40,077 nt of DNA, from NCBI GenBank assembly GCA_900544375.1, contig UQUZ01000020.1, positions 1 through 40,077 on the forward strand, given 5' to 3'. A model generated the notes under the pieces. That model worked only from the letters and a program-made list of their open reading frames with translations. It was not told the DNA's origin and made no database searches. Shown here piece after piece: positions 1-7,301 of this stretch. Source of the stretch: an uncultured Oscillospiraceae bacterium (GTDB lineage: Bacteria > Bacillota > Clostridia > Oscillospirales > Acutalibacteraceae). Position numbers and translations under genes: made by a program. The number at the start of each line of letters is the position of its first letter. The first letter of the stretch is position 1.

Positions 1-562
1 GCTCGCTCTACTGCGCAAATATAATCGGGAGCCCTTTCATCTCCAGCACGCACTGACAGTGGAGGGCGTGATGCACTGGTATGCACGGCAGCTCGGCTTC
101 GGCATGGAGGAAGATTTTTGGGGGCTGGCTGGGCTGCTGCACGATGTCGATTTTGAAGCATACCCGGAGGAGCACTGTAAAAAGGCGCCGGAGCTTTTGG
201 CGGAGATCCATGCGGAGGATACGCTCATTCACGCCGTGTGCAGCCATGGCTATGGTCTGGTGTGCGATGTGGAGCCCGCGCATGAGATGGAAAAAGTGCT
301 TTTTGCAGCGGACGAGCTAACCGGCCTCATCGGCGCTGCGGTGAGAATGCGCCCCTCAAAAAGCGTAGCGGATTTGGAGGTATCGAGCCTCAAGAAAAAA
401 TTTAAGGATAAAAAATTCGCTGCGGGCTGCTCGCGCGATGTGATCCGTATAGGAGCAGAGCGCCTGGGCTGGGAGCTTGACCGGCTGTTCCAGATGACAA
501 TTGAAGCCATGCGCTCCTGCGAAGCGCAGGTGCAAGAAGAGCTGACCAGTATGCTTGCGTGA
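1..562 (+). CDS. HD-domain (HDIG-type) hydrolase, 5' end cut by the window edge
   Basis: The reading frame is open from base 2 to a TGA at 560-562, so the first few codons lie outside the window. A GTG at 59 is only an internal codon, because the upstream residues (LRKYNREPFHLQHALTVEG) are typical family sequence. The HD signature is visible: a histidine in FHLQHALTVEG, then GLLHDVDFEAYPEEH, then a later His in HAVCSHGYG, which are the usual metal ligands of HD phosphohydrolases. Proteins of this size (about 185 aa) are usually annotated HDIG-domain proteins. They are predicted cytosolic metal-dependent phosphohydrolases of unknown substrate. The gene converges on the minus-strand gene at 670-1743 and is followed by a strong terminator. 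The family call is firm; the substrate is unknown. Confidence 0.85.
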   Translation, partial: LALLRKYNREPFHLQHALTVEGVMHWYARQLGFGMEEDFWGLAGLLHDVDFEAYPEEHCKKAPELLAEIHAEDTLIHAVCSHGYGLVCDVEPAHEMEKVLFAADELTGLIGAAVRMRPSKSVADLEVSSLKKKFKDKKFAAGCSRDVIRIGAERLGWELDRLFQMTIEAMRSCEAQVQEELTSMLA

Positions 563-617
563 TCGTATGAAGGCGTTACCACGTAAGCCGTCCACTCCAT
601 CTCCCGTACAGGCTTTC

Positions 618-660
618 AAGCGGATGCTGCAAAACATTTTACAGCATCCGCTTTTATTTT
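618..660 (+). terminator. Rho-independent terminator of the HD-domain gene
   Basis: A perfect 12-bp stem (AAGCGGATGCTG at 618-629 with CAGCATCCGCTT at 642-653) encloses a 12-nt loop and runs into a T-rich tract (ttttattttttc). The T tract lies only on the plus-strand side, so it serves the HD gene rather than the convergent gene. Confidence 0.9.
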
Positions 661-669
661 TTCATTTGC

Positions 670-1743
670 CTATTTTTTCAGCACTGCCTCCAACTTCACA
701 GGATTATGATCTGTATACTGGAAATCCGTCTCGATCACATGAACCGCCTCTACCTCCACATTGGGAGACACGATAAACCCATCGATCACATAAAACTGCG
801 TCTTTGCCCGGTCGCCGCTGTAAGGCTGATTCAAGAGCCTGCAAGTGGGGGCGCTGTCATCCACGGCAAACCGCCAGCCCTCCGGCAGGATATCTGAGGA
901 AAGCGTGCCGGCCTGCCAATAGGAAGAATCGATCAAAGGATATTTTGTTGCGTCCACCTCGGAAAACATCTGGTTAAAATCGCCGCCTGCGATGCAGTAA
1001 TTGCCCTTTTCATATTCCGTTGTGAGCAGCTTTAAAAGCTCTTCGGTCTGGATCTGTTTTGCATCGCCGTCATCATAGGCTTCCAAATGAAGATTGATGA
1101 GCACCAACTCCTTATCGCTCCCCTCCAGCGGCACCCGCTCCACCAGCAGGCATCGCTTGAGCTGCGCAACGCGCACAGGCCAGGTGTATGTGCCCGTCAG
1201 CGCAATGCGCTCTGCTTTCAGCGCGCCGAAGGAACTAAGCGTCAGCAAACCGGACTGAACCTTGCCGATCGTCGGCAGCGGAAACGGCACATACTGGCTG
1301 GAATAATTCACGGCAAAAGCGTTCGTCCCGCCAATGAGGCTGGAAAGCGACGCAGTCTGATCCACAAAATAGGAGCGTTTTGAGCTTTTATCCACCTCCT
1401 GCAAAAATTGCACGTCACAATTCGCCTCTTGGATAATCCTACCAATCCCAGCAATATTGTTGCGCACATTTTCATCACTTGCCGGCCGGACATTTTTGCC
1501 GCCGTCCATAAAGAAATCCTGCGTCTGATCCAGCGAGCCATAGCCGATGTTATAGGATAAGACACGCAAAGAATCGCCCGCTTGGAGCGTCTTTTTCGCC
1601 TGGCCGCCAATCTCAAGCGTTTCCACGGGTTCAGGCTTGAATTCCGCTGCCGTCAGGTAGATGACAAAGCCCCCAATGATGAGGAGCAGGGTGAGAAGAA
1701 TCGATAGTAAAATAATGCCGATGCGTTTGAGGGTTCGTTTCAT
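670..1743 (-). CDS. Membrane-anchored endonuclease/exonuclease/phosphatase-family protein
   Basis: 357 aa starting MKRTLKRIGIILLSI; the ATG at 1743 follows GGAAGG about 10 nt upstream. An ATG 11 codons earlier would put charged filler before the membrane segment, so I prefer the internal start. Residues about 7-33 form one hydrophobic helix, so the catalytic domain is probably outside the membrane. The EEP fold motifs appear in order: LRVLSYNIGYG, VQFLQEVD (metal-binding Glu), LINLHLEAYDDG, GGDFNQM (Asn/Asp pair), DGFIVSPNV and the terminal TDHNPV (catalytic His). Close relatives include DNase-I-like, sphingomyelinase-like and inositol-phosphatase-like enzymes, and the substrate cannot be chosen from sequence. 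It is a single-gene unit with a good promoter at 1812-1840. Confidence 0.85.
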   Translation of the reverse strand: MKRTLKRIGIILLSILLTLLLIIGGFVIYLTAAEFKPEPVETLEIGGQAKKTLQAGDSLRVLSYNIGYGSLDQTQDFFMDGGKNVRPASDENVRNNIAGIGRIIQEANCDVQFLQEVDKSSKRSYFVDQTASLSSLIGGTNAFAVNYSSQYVPFPLPTIGKVQSGLLTLSSFGALKAERIALTGTYTWPVRVAQLKRCLLVERVPLEGSDKELVLINLHLEAYDDGDAKQIQTEELLKLLTTEYEKGNYCIAGGDFNQMFSEVDATKYPLIDSSYWQAGTLSSDILPEGWRFAVDDSAPTCRLLNQPYSGDRAKTQFYVIDGFIVSPNVEVEAVHVIETDFQYTDHNPVKLEAVLKK

Positions 1744-1811
1744 AGCATTCGCCTTCCCAGATGCCGCAGATTGCATAAAAGCCGAGCAGCATCTCTCTTT
1801 TATTTATAATA

Positions 1812-1840
1812 AATTTAACATTGAAAGGCGGGAATGTCAA
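1812..1840 (-). promoter_or_regulatory. Sigma-A promoter for the EEP-family gene
   Basis: On the minus strand a perfect TTGACA (1835-1840) is followed by a 17-bp spacer and TAAATT (1812-1817). The predicted start near 1805 gives a leader of about 60 nt to the ATG at 1743. Confidence 0.7.
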
Positions 1841-1895
1841 TGTGGTTTCCAAGAGGATTCCCACGCCGCCCGCCTATTTTCCAAAACATAGAGGC

Positions 1896-1939
1896 GAAAA
1901 GCCGCCGCAGAAGCCTTTTTTATAGCTTCTGTGGCGGCT
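1896..1939 (-). terminator. Terminator downstream of uvrB and its decayed neighbour
   Basis: A 15-bp stem with one G-U pair (AGCCGCCGCAGAAGC at 1900-1914 with GCTTCTGTGGCGGCT at 1925-1939) has a 10-nt loop and a short U run on the minus-strand side. It lies just past the last stop (1944-1946) of the small broken gene described next. Confidence 0.75.
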
Positions 1940-1943
1940 GAAA

Positions 1944-2145
1944 TCATTGCCCTGAATGGTTTTCATCCGGCTCTGTGCCGGGCGGATCGTCTTGTTCTGG
2001 GCCTTTCTTTATCTTCGGCCAAAAGCCTGCCGCGGTATTCCGGTTGCATGATCAGCTTGCCATCTTGCACGATAGCTTGCGATAAATCCCAATACCCGCC
2101 GCGCCGTATCCTTGCAGCATGTCAAGACAGATTGGCAATATCCAC
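1944..2145 (-). pseudogene. Remnant of a small gene between uvrB and its terminator
   Basis: No intact gene fits here, but strongly coding-like peptides appear in successive frames. A GTG at 2145 follows the purine-rich AGAAAGAAGA and reads MDIANLS before a TGA at 2122-2124. The same frame then reads GYWDLSQAIVQDGKLIM and continues through QPEYRGRLLAEDK. One frameshift leads into the acidic tail KKGPEQDDPPGTEPDENHSGQ's frame, whose stop at 1944-1946 lies 5 bp before the terminator stem. This layout suggests a former protein of roughly 65 aa co-transcribed with uvrB and broken by at least two lesions, unless the assembly carries errors. I do not recognise the family. Confidence 0.4.
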
Positions 2146-2157
2146 ACTCTTCTTTCT

Positions 2158-4131
2158 TTATTTCTGAGCCCGCAGCTTATTGATTCGATCGCGCAGATAC
2201 GCCGCGTGCTCAAATTCGAGGATCTTTGCCGCCGCCTTCATCTCCGCCGTGAGCTGCTTAATGAGCTGCTCACGCTCCACACGGGAAAGCCGCTTTGTGG
2301 GCTTGTTCGCATCGATTTCGGACCGGCTCGTAATTTCCAAAATTTCACGGACTTCCTTTTTGATCGACTGTGGTGTGATCCCATTCGCTTCGTTATACGC
2401 CATCTGCTTTTCACGGCGGCGCTGCGTTTCACGCAGCGCTTTTTCCATGGAGGGCGTAACTGTATCCGCATACATAATCACTTGCCCCTGCGCGTTGCGG
2501 GCCGCCCGGCCGATCGTCTGAATCAGCGAAGTCTCAGAGCGCAGAAACCCTTCTTTATCCGCGTCAAGGATCGCAACAAGCGACACCTCCGGGATATCAA
2601 GCCCCTCGCGCAGCAAGTTGATGCCGACGAGCACGTCAAATTCCCCTTTGCGCAGATCGCGAATGATTTCCATGCGTTCAATGGTATCAATATCGTGGTG
2701 CATATAACGCACCTTGATGCCGGCGGCCTCCAGATAATCCGTTAAATCTTCGGCCATTTTTTTTGTAAGCGTTGTCACTAGCACGCGCTCCTTGCGTGCG
2801 GTGCGGATGTTAATTTCTGAAATTAAATCATCAATCTGGCCTTCCGTGGGCTTCACAATGACTTCCGGATCCAGCAGCCCGGTTGGGCGGATCACCTGCT
2901 CAACAATCGCCGCGCTCCTCGAGCGCTCAAATTCGCCGGGCGTTGCGCTGACAAAAATCTTTTGCCCGAGCCGCTCATAAAATTCGTCAAAGGTTAATGG
3001 GCGGTTGTCATAAGCGGAGGGCAGGCGAAAGCCAAAATTGATCAGGCTCTCCTTGCGCGAGCGGTCGCCGCCGTACATACCGCGCACCTGCGGCAGAGTC
3101 ACGTGCGATTCGTCGACAAAGAGCAAAAAATCCTTCGGAAAATAATCAAGCAGCGTAAACGGTGCGCTGCCTGCCGGGCGGCCGGACATCACTCGGGAAT
3201 AGTTTTCAATCCCTTTGCAGAAGCCCGTCTCCCGGAGCATCTCAATATCGTATTCCGTCCGCTGGCGGATGCGCTGCGCTTCTAACAGCTTGCCTTCGGC
3301 CTCAAACGCCTTGACGCAGCGCTCCATTTCCTGATAGATATCCGCAATCGCAGCCTCCATCTTCTCCTGTGAAACCACATAATGCGAGGCAGGATAGATC
3401 GCAACATGCTGCAAAATGCCCTTGACATCCCCAGTGAGTGGGTTCACCTCACTGATCCGGTCGATTTCATCGCCGAAAAATTCGATCCGATAGGCCGTAT
3501 CATTGGAATAAGAAGGAAAAATTTCAATCACGTCGCCGCGCACACGGAATTTATTACGAACAAAATTGATATCGTTGCGCTCATACTGAATTTCAACGAG
3601 CTTATGGATGACGTCGTCCCGCTTCTTTGTCATACCAGGGCGCAGGGAGATCACCATGCTGCGGTAATCAATCGGGTCGCCCAAGCTATAGATGCAGGAG
3701 ACGCTCGCCACGATAATCACATCCCGCCGCTCGGACAGTGCAGAGGTGGCGGAGTGGCGCAGCTTATCGATTTCATCGTTGATGGCGGAATCCTTTTCGA
3801 TATAGGTATCGGTTGTGGGAATGTAAGCTTCCGGTTGATAATAGTCATAATAGGAGACAAAATATTCCACAGCGTTTTCCGGGAAAAATTCGCGAAACTC
3901 GCTGCACAGCTGCGCCGCCAATGTTTTATTGTGCGCCAAAACGAGCGTTGGACGGTTCATCTGTTCGATCACGTTTGCCATAGTGAAGGTTTTGCCGGAG
4001 CCGGTCACGCCCATCAAAACCTGTTCTTTTACGCCATTTTCAAGGCCCTTCACCAGTTGATCTATGGCCTCTGGCTGATCGCCTGTGGGCCTATATTTGG
4101 AAACCAATTTGAATGGTTTTTCGTTCTCCAT
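2158..4131 (-). CDS. uvrB: Excinuclease ABC subunit B
   Basis: 657 aa, full family length. UvrB is the damage-verifying ATPase of nucleotide excision repair; it is loaded by UvrA and then recruits UvrC. Walker A is GVTGSGKT at residues 41-48. The beta-hairpin region that is inserted into DNA reads YYDYYQPEAYIP, and the helicase-like motifs DESHVTLPQVRGMYGGDRS and VLVTTLTKKMAEDL are present. The C-terminal UVR motif (about 620-655, EMKAAAKILEFEHAAYLRDR) is the UvrC/UvrA contact. The ATG at 4131 follows AAGGAGG. No uvrA or uvrC is adjacent in the window, and I see no LexA box in the leader. The assignment is certain. Confidence 0.98.
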   Translation of the reverse strand: MENEKPFKLVSKYRPTGDQPEAIDQLVKGLENGVKEQVLMGVTGSGKTFTMANVIEQMNRPTLVLAHNKTLAAQLCSEFREFFPENAVEYFVSYYDYYQPEAYIPTTDTYIEKDSAINDEIDKLRHSATSALSERRDVIIVASVSCIYSLGDPIDYRSMVISLRPGMTKKRDDVIHKLVEIQYERNDINFVRNKFRVRGDVIEIFPSYSNDTAYRIEFFGDEIDRISEVNPLTGDVKGILQHVAIYPASHYVVSQEKMEAAIADIYQEMERCVKAFEAEGKLLEAQRIRQRTEYDIEMLRETGFCKGIENYSRVMSGRPAGSAPFTLLDYFPKDFLLFVDESHVTLPQVRGMYGGDRSRKESLINFGFRLPSAYDNRPLTFDEFYERLGQKIFVSATPGEFERSRSAAIVEQVIRPTGLLDPEVIVKPTEGQIDDLISEINIRTARKERVLVTTLTKKMAEDLTDYLEAAGIKVRYMHHDIDTIERMEIIRDLRKGEFDVLVGINLLREGLDIPEVSLVAILDADKEGFLRSETSLIQTIGRAARNAQGQVIMYADTVTPSMEKALRETQRRREKQMAYNEANGITPQSIKKEVREILEITSRSEIDANKPTKRLSRVEREQLIKQLTAEMKAAAKILEFEHAAYLRDRINKLRAQK

Positions 4132-4449
4132 TGCGCCAAATGCCTCCTTCTTATGCTTACTACCAGCCCATAAATTCGTTTAAGAATCGCATACTCACGT
4201 CCACTTTTTTTGAAAAATCGCGTATGACATGGATAGATTCACGAAAAGGATTTTTTCCGACAGCGTAACACTATCTATCACAAGCCGTCATTTCCTAAGA
4301 TATTATATCACACTTCTCTATGTTTTAAAGTGCATTGCGAATAATCATATAGCTTGTTTACGCCCTATTTTGCATAACCGCCAATAAAATATTGCATAAT
4401 GGAGCGTATTCCATGCAGAGGCGTCTATTTTTATTCAACCAGCAGGATA
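4132..4449. other. Intergenic region upstream of uvrB
   Basis: A+T-rich, non-coding. Apart from the uvrB ribosome binding site and the extended -10 box I see no gene or strong structure in it. Confidence 0.6.
4302..4310 (-). promoter_or_regulatory. Extended -10 promoter upstream of uvrB
   Basis: The minus strand reads TGATATAAT (TATAAT at 4302-4307 with the TGn extension at 4308-4310). No good -35 box precedes it. It would give a leader of about 165 nt to the uvrB ATG. Confidence 0.5.
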
Positions 4450-4496
4450 AAAATAAAAGCTGAAGCGCCTCCATATGGAGCTTCAGCTTTTATTTT
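4450..4496. terminator. Strong bidirectional terminator at the left edge of the accessory module
   Basis: A 16-bp perfect stem (AAAATAAAAGCTGAAG at 4450-4465 with CTTCAGCTTTTATTTT at 4481-4496) is capped by a second small palindrome CTCCATATGGAG. A and T runs on both sides make it a terminator in either direction. It directly follows the stop (4495-4497) of the recombinase-like remnant on the minus strand. Confidence 0.85.
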
Positions 4497-4617
4497 ACTG
4501 ACCTTCATTTACCTGCGGTGTACAAAGGGGGATTAATCCATGCCCTCAATATCAATCATTGCGCGCTTCTGTATAAACATCAACAGAAATCATTGAGGCG
4601 GCATATCCTAAATGCAG
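4495..4617 (-). pseudogene. Probable remnant of a tyrosine recombinase (integrase) C-terminus
   Basis: One minus-strand frame reads LHLGYAASMISVDVYTEA then RND before a TGA at 4552-4554. This matches the C-terminal tyrosine-recombinase pattern LGH-x5-T-x3-Y with the exact ten-residue spacing to a Tyr; the usual His is replaced by Tyr and the Thr by Ser. After two in-frame stops the same frame continues GHGLIPLCTPQVNEGQ to a TAA at 4495-4497, which abuts the terminator. The rest of the gene is gone: ibrB ends only about 130 bp upstream. I infer a dead integrase tail; a chance resemblance over about 20 residues cannot be excluded. Confidence 0.35.
4516..4526 (+). repeat. CGGTGTACAAA direct repeat, copy 1
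   Basis: First of three identical 11-mers in the same orientation (others at 7203 and 13295). This copy lies within the integrase-like remnant and 20 bp from the terminator, at the left end of the ibrAB module. Confidence 0.5.
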
Positions 4618-4748
4618 TCATTATATGAGGTGCGGCTGTTTGCGGCCAATTCCAGCTTCACGATGCAGTCACACCAGAAATGCAAATGGATAGCTGCTTG
4701 ACTACTTTGGCTTATTTATTTAAAACCATCTATCTTCAGAAAGATTAT

Positions 4749-5285
4749 TTAATCCAACTCATCCTCTGCGGGCTGCCATGCCTTTCCAAATTTCACATCA
4801 CGGAACAGCGCCGCAAGGCCCGTAATCTGTTTTAACCGCAATATTTCATCCCGGTCCATCCCCAAATGTTTAGATATCCATGCATCTGACCGGCCTATTT
4901 CGTGAAGCTCCCTGATGATATTGCTCATCAGGTCTACGTCATGGCTCCCGCGCGCCCTGTTGTGCCTGATTGTGCTCGCCATCCGTTCAGAAAGTGGCTT
5001 TTCTATGACGGACACCGGCATCATACCATGCTCCCGCTCGTAAATATCCGGATATTTTCCCATCACGCTATACCTGTGGAAGCCGTCCACAATAACATAC
5101 ATATCCCTGCTTTTTGCATAGTAGCAAACGATCGGCATGGTGAACCCATCCGCCTTGATGCTATCGTATAATAATTTCATTTCCGGCGGCGCCACCTTGT
5201 TTGGATTATATGTATTGGGAATAATCTTTTCATACGGAACAGCAATCACATGATATACCGGGCTTTGAAACTGCTTATTCTCCAT
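4749..5285 (-). CDS. ibrB: IbrB-like ParB/sulfiredoxin-fold domain protein
   Basis: 178 aa starting MENKQFQSPVYHVIAVPYEK. The ATG at 5285 is preceded by GGAGG with a 9-nt gap; longer in-frame starts would lie deep inside ibrA. The N-terminal half is a ParB nuclease-like domain: IPNTYNPNKVAPPEMKLL, then IVCYYAKSRDMYVIVDGFHRY with the DGFHRYS core. Then comes a helical region (SERMASTIRHNRARGSHDVD, WISKHLGMDRDEILRLKQ) resembling a ParB HTH. Its start overlaps the ibrA stop by 11 nt, so translation is coupled. In Escherichia coli the IbrA/IbrB pair activates immunoglobulin-binding prophage genes, and similar pairs are common on mobile elements; the biochemical role is unsettled. The symbol is assigned by architecture and gene pairing. 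Confidence 0.75.
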   Translation of the reverse strand: MENKQFQSPVYHVIAVPYEKIIPNTYNPNKVAPPEMKLLYDSIKADGFTMPIVCYYAKSRDMYVIVDGFHRYSVMGKYPDIYEREHGMMPVSVIEKPLSERMASTIRHNRARGSHDVDLMSNIIRELHEIGRSDAWISKHLGMDRDEILRLKQITGLAALFRDVKFGKAWQPAEDELD

Positions 5286-6594
5286 CGGCGAAACCTCCAT
5301 ACTTTCTTTTGATTGCATCCACTCGCTTTTGCTCCTGTTTTGTCTGCCCAAACCCCATAAAGCGGCAGGTGTGATCATTTTTCAGAATACAGTAACACAT
5401 GCGTTTCCAGCTTGGGATGTCTTTTGAACTTTTGATGTCGTCGGTATGATCCGGTATCTTTCCAACAAAGATAACCCTCGACTTTTTATCCAAAGTATAA
5501 TTGGAAACGCCGTTTCTCTTAATATGGTAATTATGTTCCTCTAATTCCCGTATCGTTTCCTCGGAAAGACCGCCGCCTGTGTTATGCCAGAATTCTATCG
5601 ACGTCCTAAATTTTTTGACATAATTGTTCCTCAATCTCGCTGGCAGCGTATCCAGAAGGAACTGCGTATAGGATTTCCATGTGTGCCCCTCAGGCAGCGT
5701 TGCATTCCGGTATGCCATTGCCTTTGTCCGGCCATAGATCGCGCCGAAATTTGCCCCGCGGACACGGCCCACAAGCCTCGTCCATATCTCCGGATCAATG
5801 ACGCGATATAGATTCAGGCTATCTTTGGAGTAGTCGTTAAAGGGCGACGCCACACGCATCTGGCTTGGAGTCAGGCCAGCCTTATAATAGAGGTCATAAA
5901 GGCCGTTATAATCATAATTGAATTTGTAGTTCGCAGCCCAGACGTCATTCACCGACCAATCATATAATGGCGACGCGCACCACACGTCTTTAAACTGTTT
6001 GGATATCCAGCACTTTCCGTCGTATCCATATTTTTTATTCAGAAAACCACTGTAGCGCTGCAATGATTCATCTGCGCGCATCCCAAGTAAACAGATCGTT
6101 TTCCCGTTTCCGTGCTGCTCTTTATAAAAGCGCCCGAATTGCTTTGCTAGGTTTTCCTGGTGCATGCGGTATTTATAATGGTTAAATGGGTTATCTAAAT
6201 TGATCACATACGGATATTGCGGCATAGGCCTGACCCATGCGTCAGCCTTCTTATCGTCCCAAGGGTACCAATACATCTCATAACTGCTTAGCGCCGTCCT
6301 CGTTGCCATTGGAAGGCATACCCAATATAACTCTGCCTCTGAGACTAAGTTTTTAAATGTTCGGTCAATATATTCCGATGTGAGCGTATATTGGGCTTCA
6401 AAATCCTGATGAAATACTCCTATTTTCCGCCTAGGATAATATTTGCGTTTAAAATCCAGCAGCAGATTCAGCAGCAATCCACTGTCTTTCCCGCCACTGA
6501 AAGAGACATATATATTGTCAAATGTTTGGAAGATATATTCAAAACGTTTTTGCAGGGCCTCGTAAACTGTGATTTCTAAATATTCTTTTTTCAT
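5275..6594 (-). CDS. ibrA: IbrA-like PAPS-reductase-family protein (DUF3440 type)
   Basis: 439 aa. The N-terminus contains a PP-loop nucleotide-binding motif, SFSGGKDSG (residues 31-39), as in phosphoadenosine phosphosulfate reductases and related adenylating sulfurtransferases. Family hallmarks are FHQDFEAQY, WYPWDDKK, LLGMRADESLQRYSGF and PLYDWSVNDVWA. The C-terminal DUF3440-like part contains the Cys-containing segment SWKRMCYCILKNDHTCRFMG. The ATG at 6594 follows GAGGA at about 12 nt; the alternative ATG at 6606 has no usable spacing. The partner ibrB overlaps its 3' end. A consensus promoter lies more than 400 nt upstream. The family is clear. It is unlikely to be a housekeeping sulfate reductase, because no other sulfate assimilation gene is nearby. 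Confidence 0.8.
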   Translation of the reverse strand: MKKEYLEITVYEALQKRFEYIFQTFDNIYVSFSGGKDSGLLLNLLLDFKRKYYPRRKIGVFHQDFEAQYTLTSEYIDRTFKNLVSEAELYWVCLPMATRTALSSYEMYWYPWDDKKADAWVRPMPQYPYVINLDNPFNHYKYRMHQENLAKQFGRFYKEQHGNGKTICLLGMRADESLQRYSGFLNKKYGYDGKCWISKQFKDVWCASPLYDWSVNDVWAANYKFNYDYNGLYDLYYKAGLTPSQMRVASPFNDYSKDSLNLYRVIDPEIWTRLVGRVRGANFGAIYGRTKAMAYRNATLPEGHTWKSYTQFLLDTLPARLRNNYVKKFRTSIEFWHNTGGGLSEETIRELEEHNYHIKRNGVSNYTLDKKSRVIFVGKIPDHTDDIKSSKDIPSWKRMCYCILKNDHTCRFMGFGQTKQEQKRVDAIKRKYGGFADGE

Positions 6595-6657
6595 TATGAT
6601 GACCATTCCTCTTCTGTACTCAAGCACGAACAACGTAAGAGATCGCAACTTACATGG

Positions 6658-6780
6658 TCAAGCGAAATGTTCGATACAGTATGGCAATGATTCGTATGGT
6701 TTGATTGGCTTTCGAAATTGCCCAGATAAAAGCCGGAAGACTAACATGACACAAGGTAAGCCCCGTCGTGCTTCAAGATA
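6658..6780 (-). pseudogene. Coding-like fragment in the ibrA leader
   Basis: Between a TAA near 6781 and a TGA at 6658-6660 the minus strand reads YLEARRGLPCVMLVFRLLSG and continues QFRKPIKPYESLPYCIEHFA. An ATG at 6747 has no ribosome binding site. The composition looks like protein, but two other frames are open over the same stretch, and I cannot name a family. It may be a fragment of an older gene or simply leader RNA. Confidence 0.2.
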
Positions 6781-6902
6781 TTATTCGTTCATTTAGCATT
6801 TCTCTTGAACTCTTTGTTCGACAGCCTTGATGTGTTTGAAACGTGCGAAAAAAATTTGGCAGATGCGTACAAAGGAATTATATAAGTTTGTAGTGTATCG
6901 CT

Positions 6903-6935
6903 ATTTTACCACTGGTAGTACCCCTTGGATACTAC
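6903..6935 (-). promoter_or_regulatory. Palindromic operator candidate beside an extended -10 box
   Basis: GTAGTA and TACTAC (6915-6920 and 6930-6935) flank a 9-bp centre, forming a palindrome. On the minus strand it lies directly upstream of TGGTAAAAT, an extended -10 (TAAAAT at 6903-6908), in the position of the missing -35 box. This is where an activator or repressor of ibrAB would bind. No cognate regulator is encoded next to it. Confidence 0.35.
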
Positions 6936-7031
6936 TTCTATACAACTTCCTTTACACGCCAAATGAGTTTTAAATTTTTTATATTATCATAGATTTAATC
7001 GAATAATGACCTATTTATCTAGTTTTTACTA

Positions 7032-7059
7032 ATTATATCAAATAAATGAATATTGTCAA
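7032..7059 (-). promoter_or_regulatory. Consensus sigma-A promoter reading toward ibrAB
   Basis: Perfect TTGACA (7054-7059) and TATAAT (7032-7037) on the minus strand with a 16-bp spacer. Transcription would start near 7025, about 430 nt before the ibrA ATG. Confidence 0.7.
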
Positions 7060-7139
7060 AGCATATTCGGACGTCTTTCAACAGGCTGCACCTCTGGTAG
7101 AACCAAGAGTTTTGTTTTTGCCTAAGGGCACAAGCAATA

Positions 7140-7169
7140 AGCAGATGGGAATCAAATTCTCCATCTGCT
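7140..7169 (-). terminator. Terminator-like hairpin downstream of the glycan operon
   Basis: AGCAGATGG (7140-7148) pairs with CCATCTGCT (7161-7169), and GAAT/ATTC inside the loop extends the stem. The minus-side tract (TTATTGCTTG) is only moderately U-rich, while the plus side has ATTTTCATTT. It is the first strong hairpin after the HAD gene. Confidence 0.5.
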
Positions 7170-7197
7170 CATTTTCATTTGGTTACACAATTTACAT

Positions 7198-7231
7198 ACC
7201 CCCGGTGTACAAAAAGCAGTACCCCGGGGGT
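7198..7231. repeat. Inverted repeat containing CGGTGTACAAA copy 2
   Basis: ACCCCCGGTGTAC (7198-7210) and GTACCCCGGGGGT (7219-7231) form a 13-bp inverted repeat with one mismatch and an 8-nt centre. The 11-mer CGGTGTACAAA occupies 7203-7213. It lies between the ibrAB and glycan modules. Confidence 0.55.
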
Positions 7232-7301
7232 AAATTCTTTCTGTCCCAAGATATCCTCATCAAATCTATCACTGATGCTGGATTCCCGCATAACAAATCT
7301 T

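Larger units (their letters stand above)
6595..7139 (-). other. Long A+T-rich leader/intergenic region upstream of ibrAB
   Basis: Holds the promoter, the palindrome and the coding-like fragment listed separately. No intact gene or recognised riboswitch is visible. The distance from promoter to start codon is unusual for a simple operon. Confidence 0.5.

Noticed and set aside
6569..6796. Plus-strand 75-codon frame upstream of ibrA
   Set aside because: It has no ribosome binding site and overlaps the ibrA start; the opposite-strand fragment is no better supported, so only that was listed at low confidence.
6595..7025. Riboswitch (for example SAM-type) in the long ibrA leader
   Set aside because: No conserved riboswitch core could be matched, and no convincing terminator precedes ibrA.
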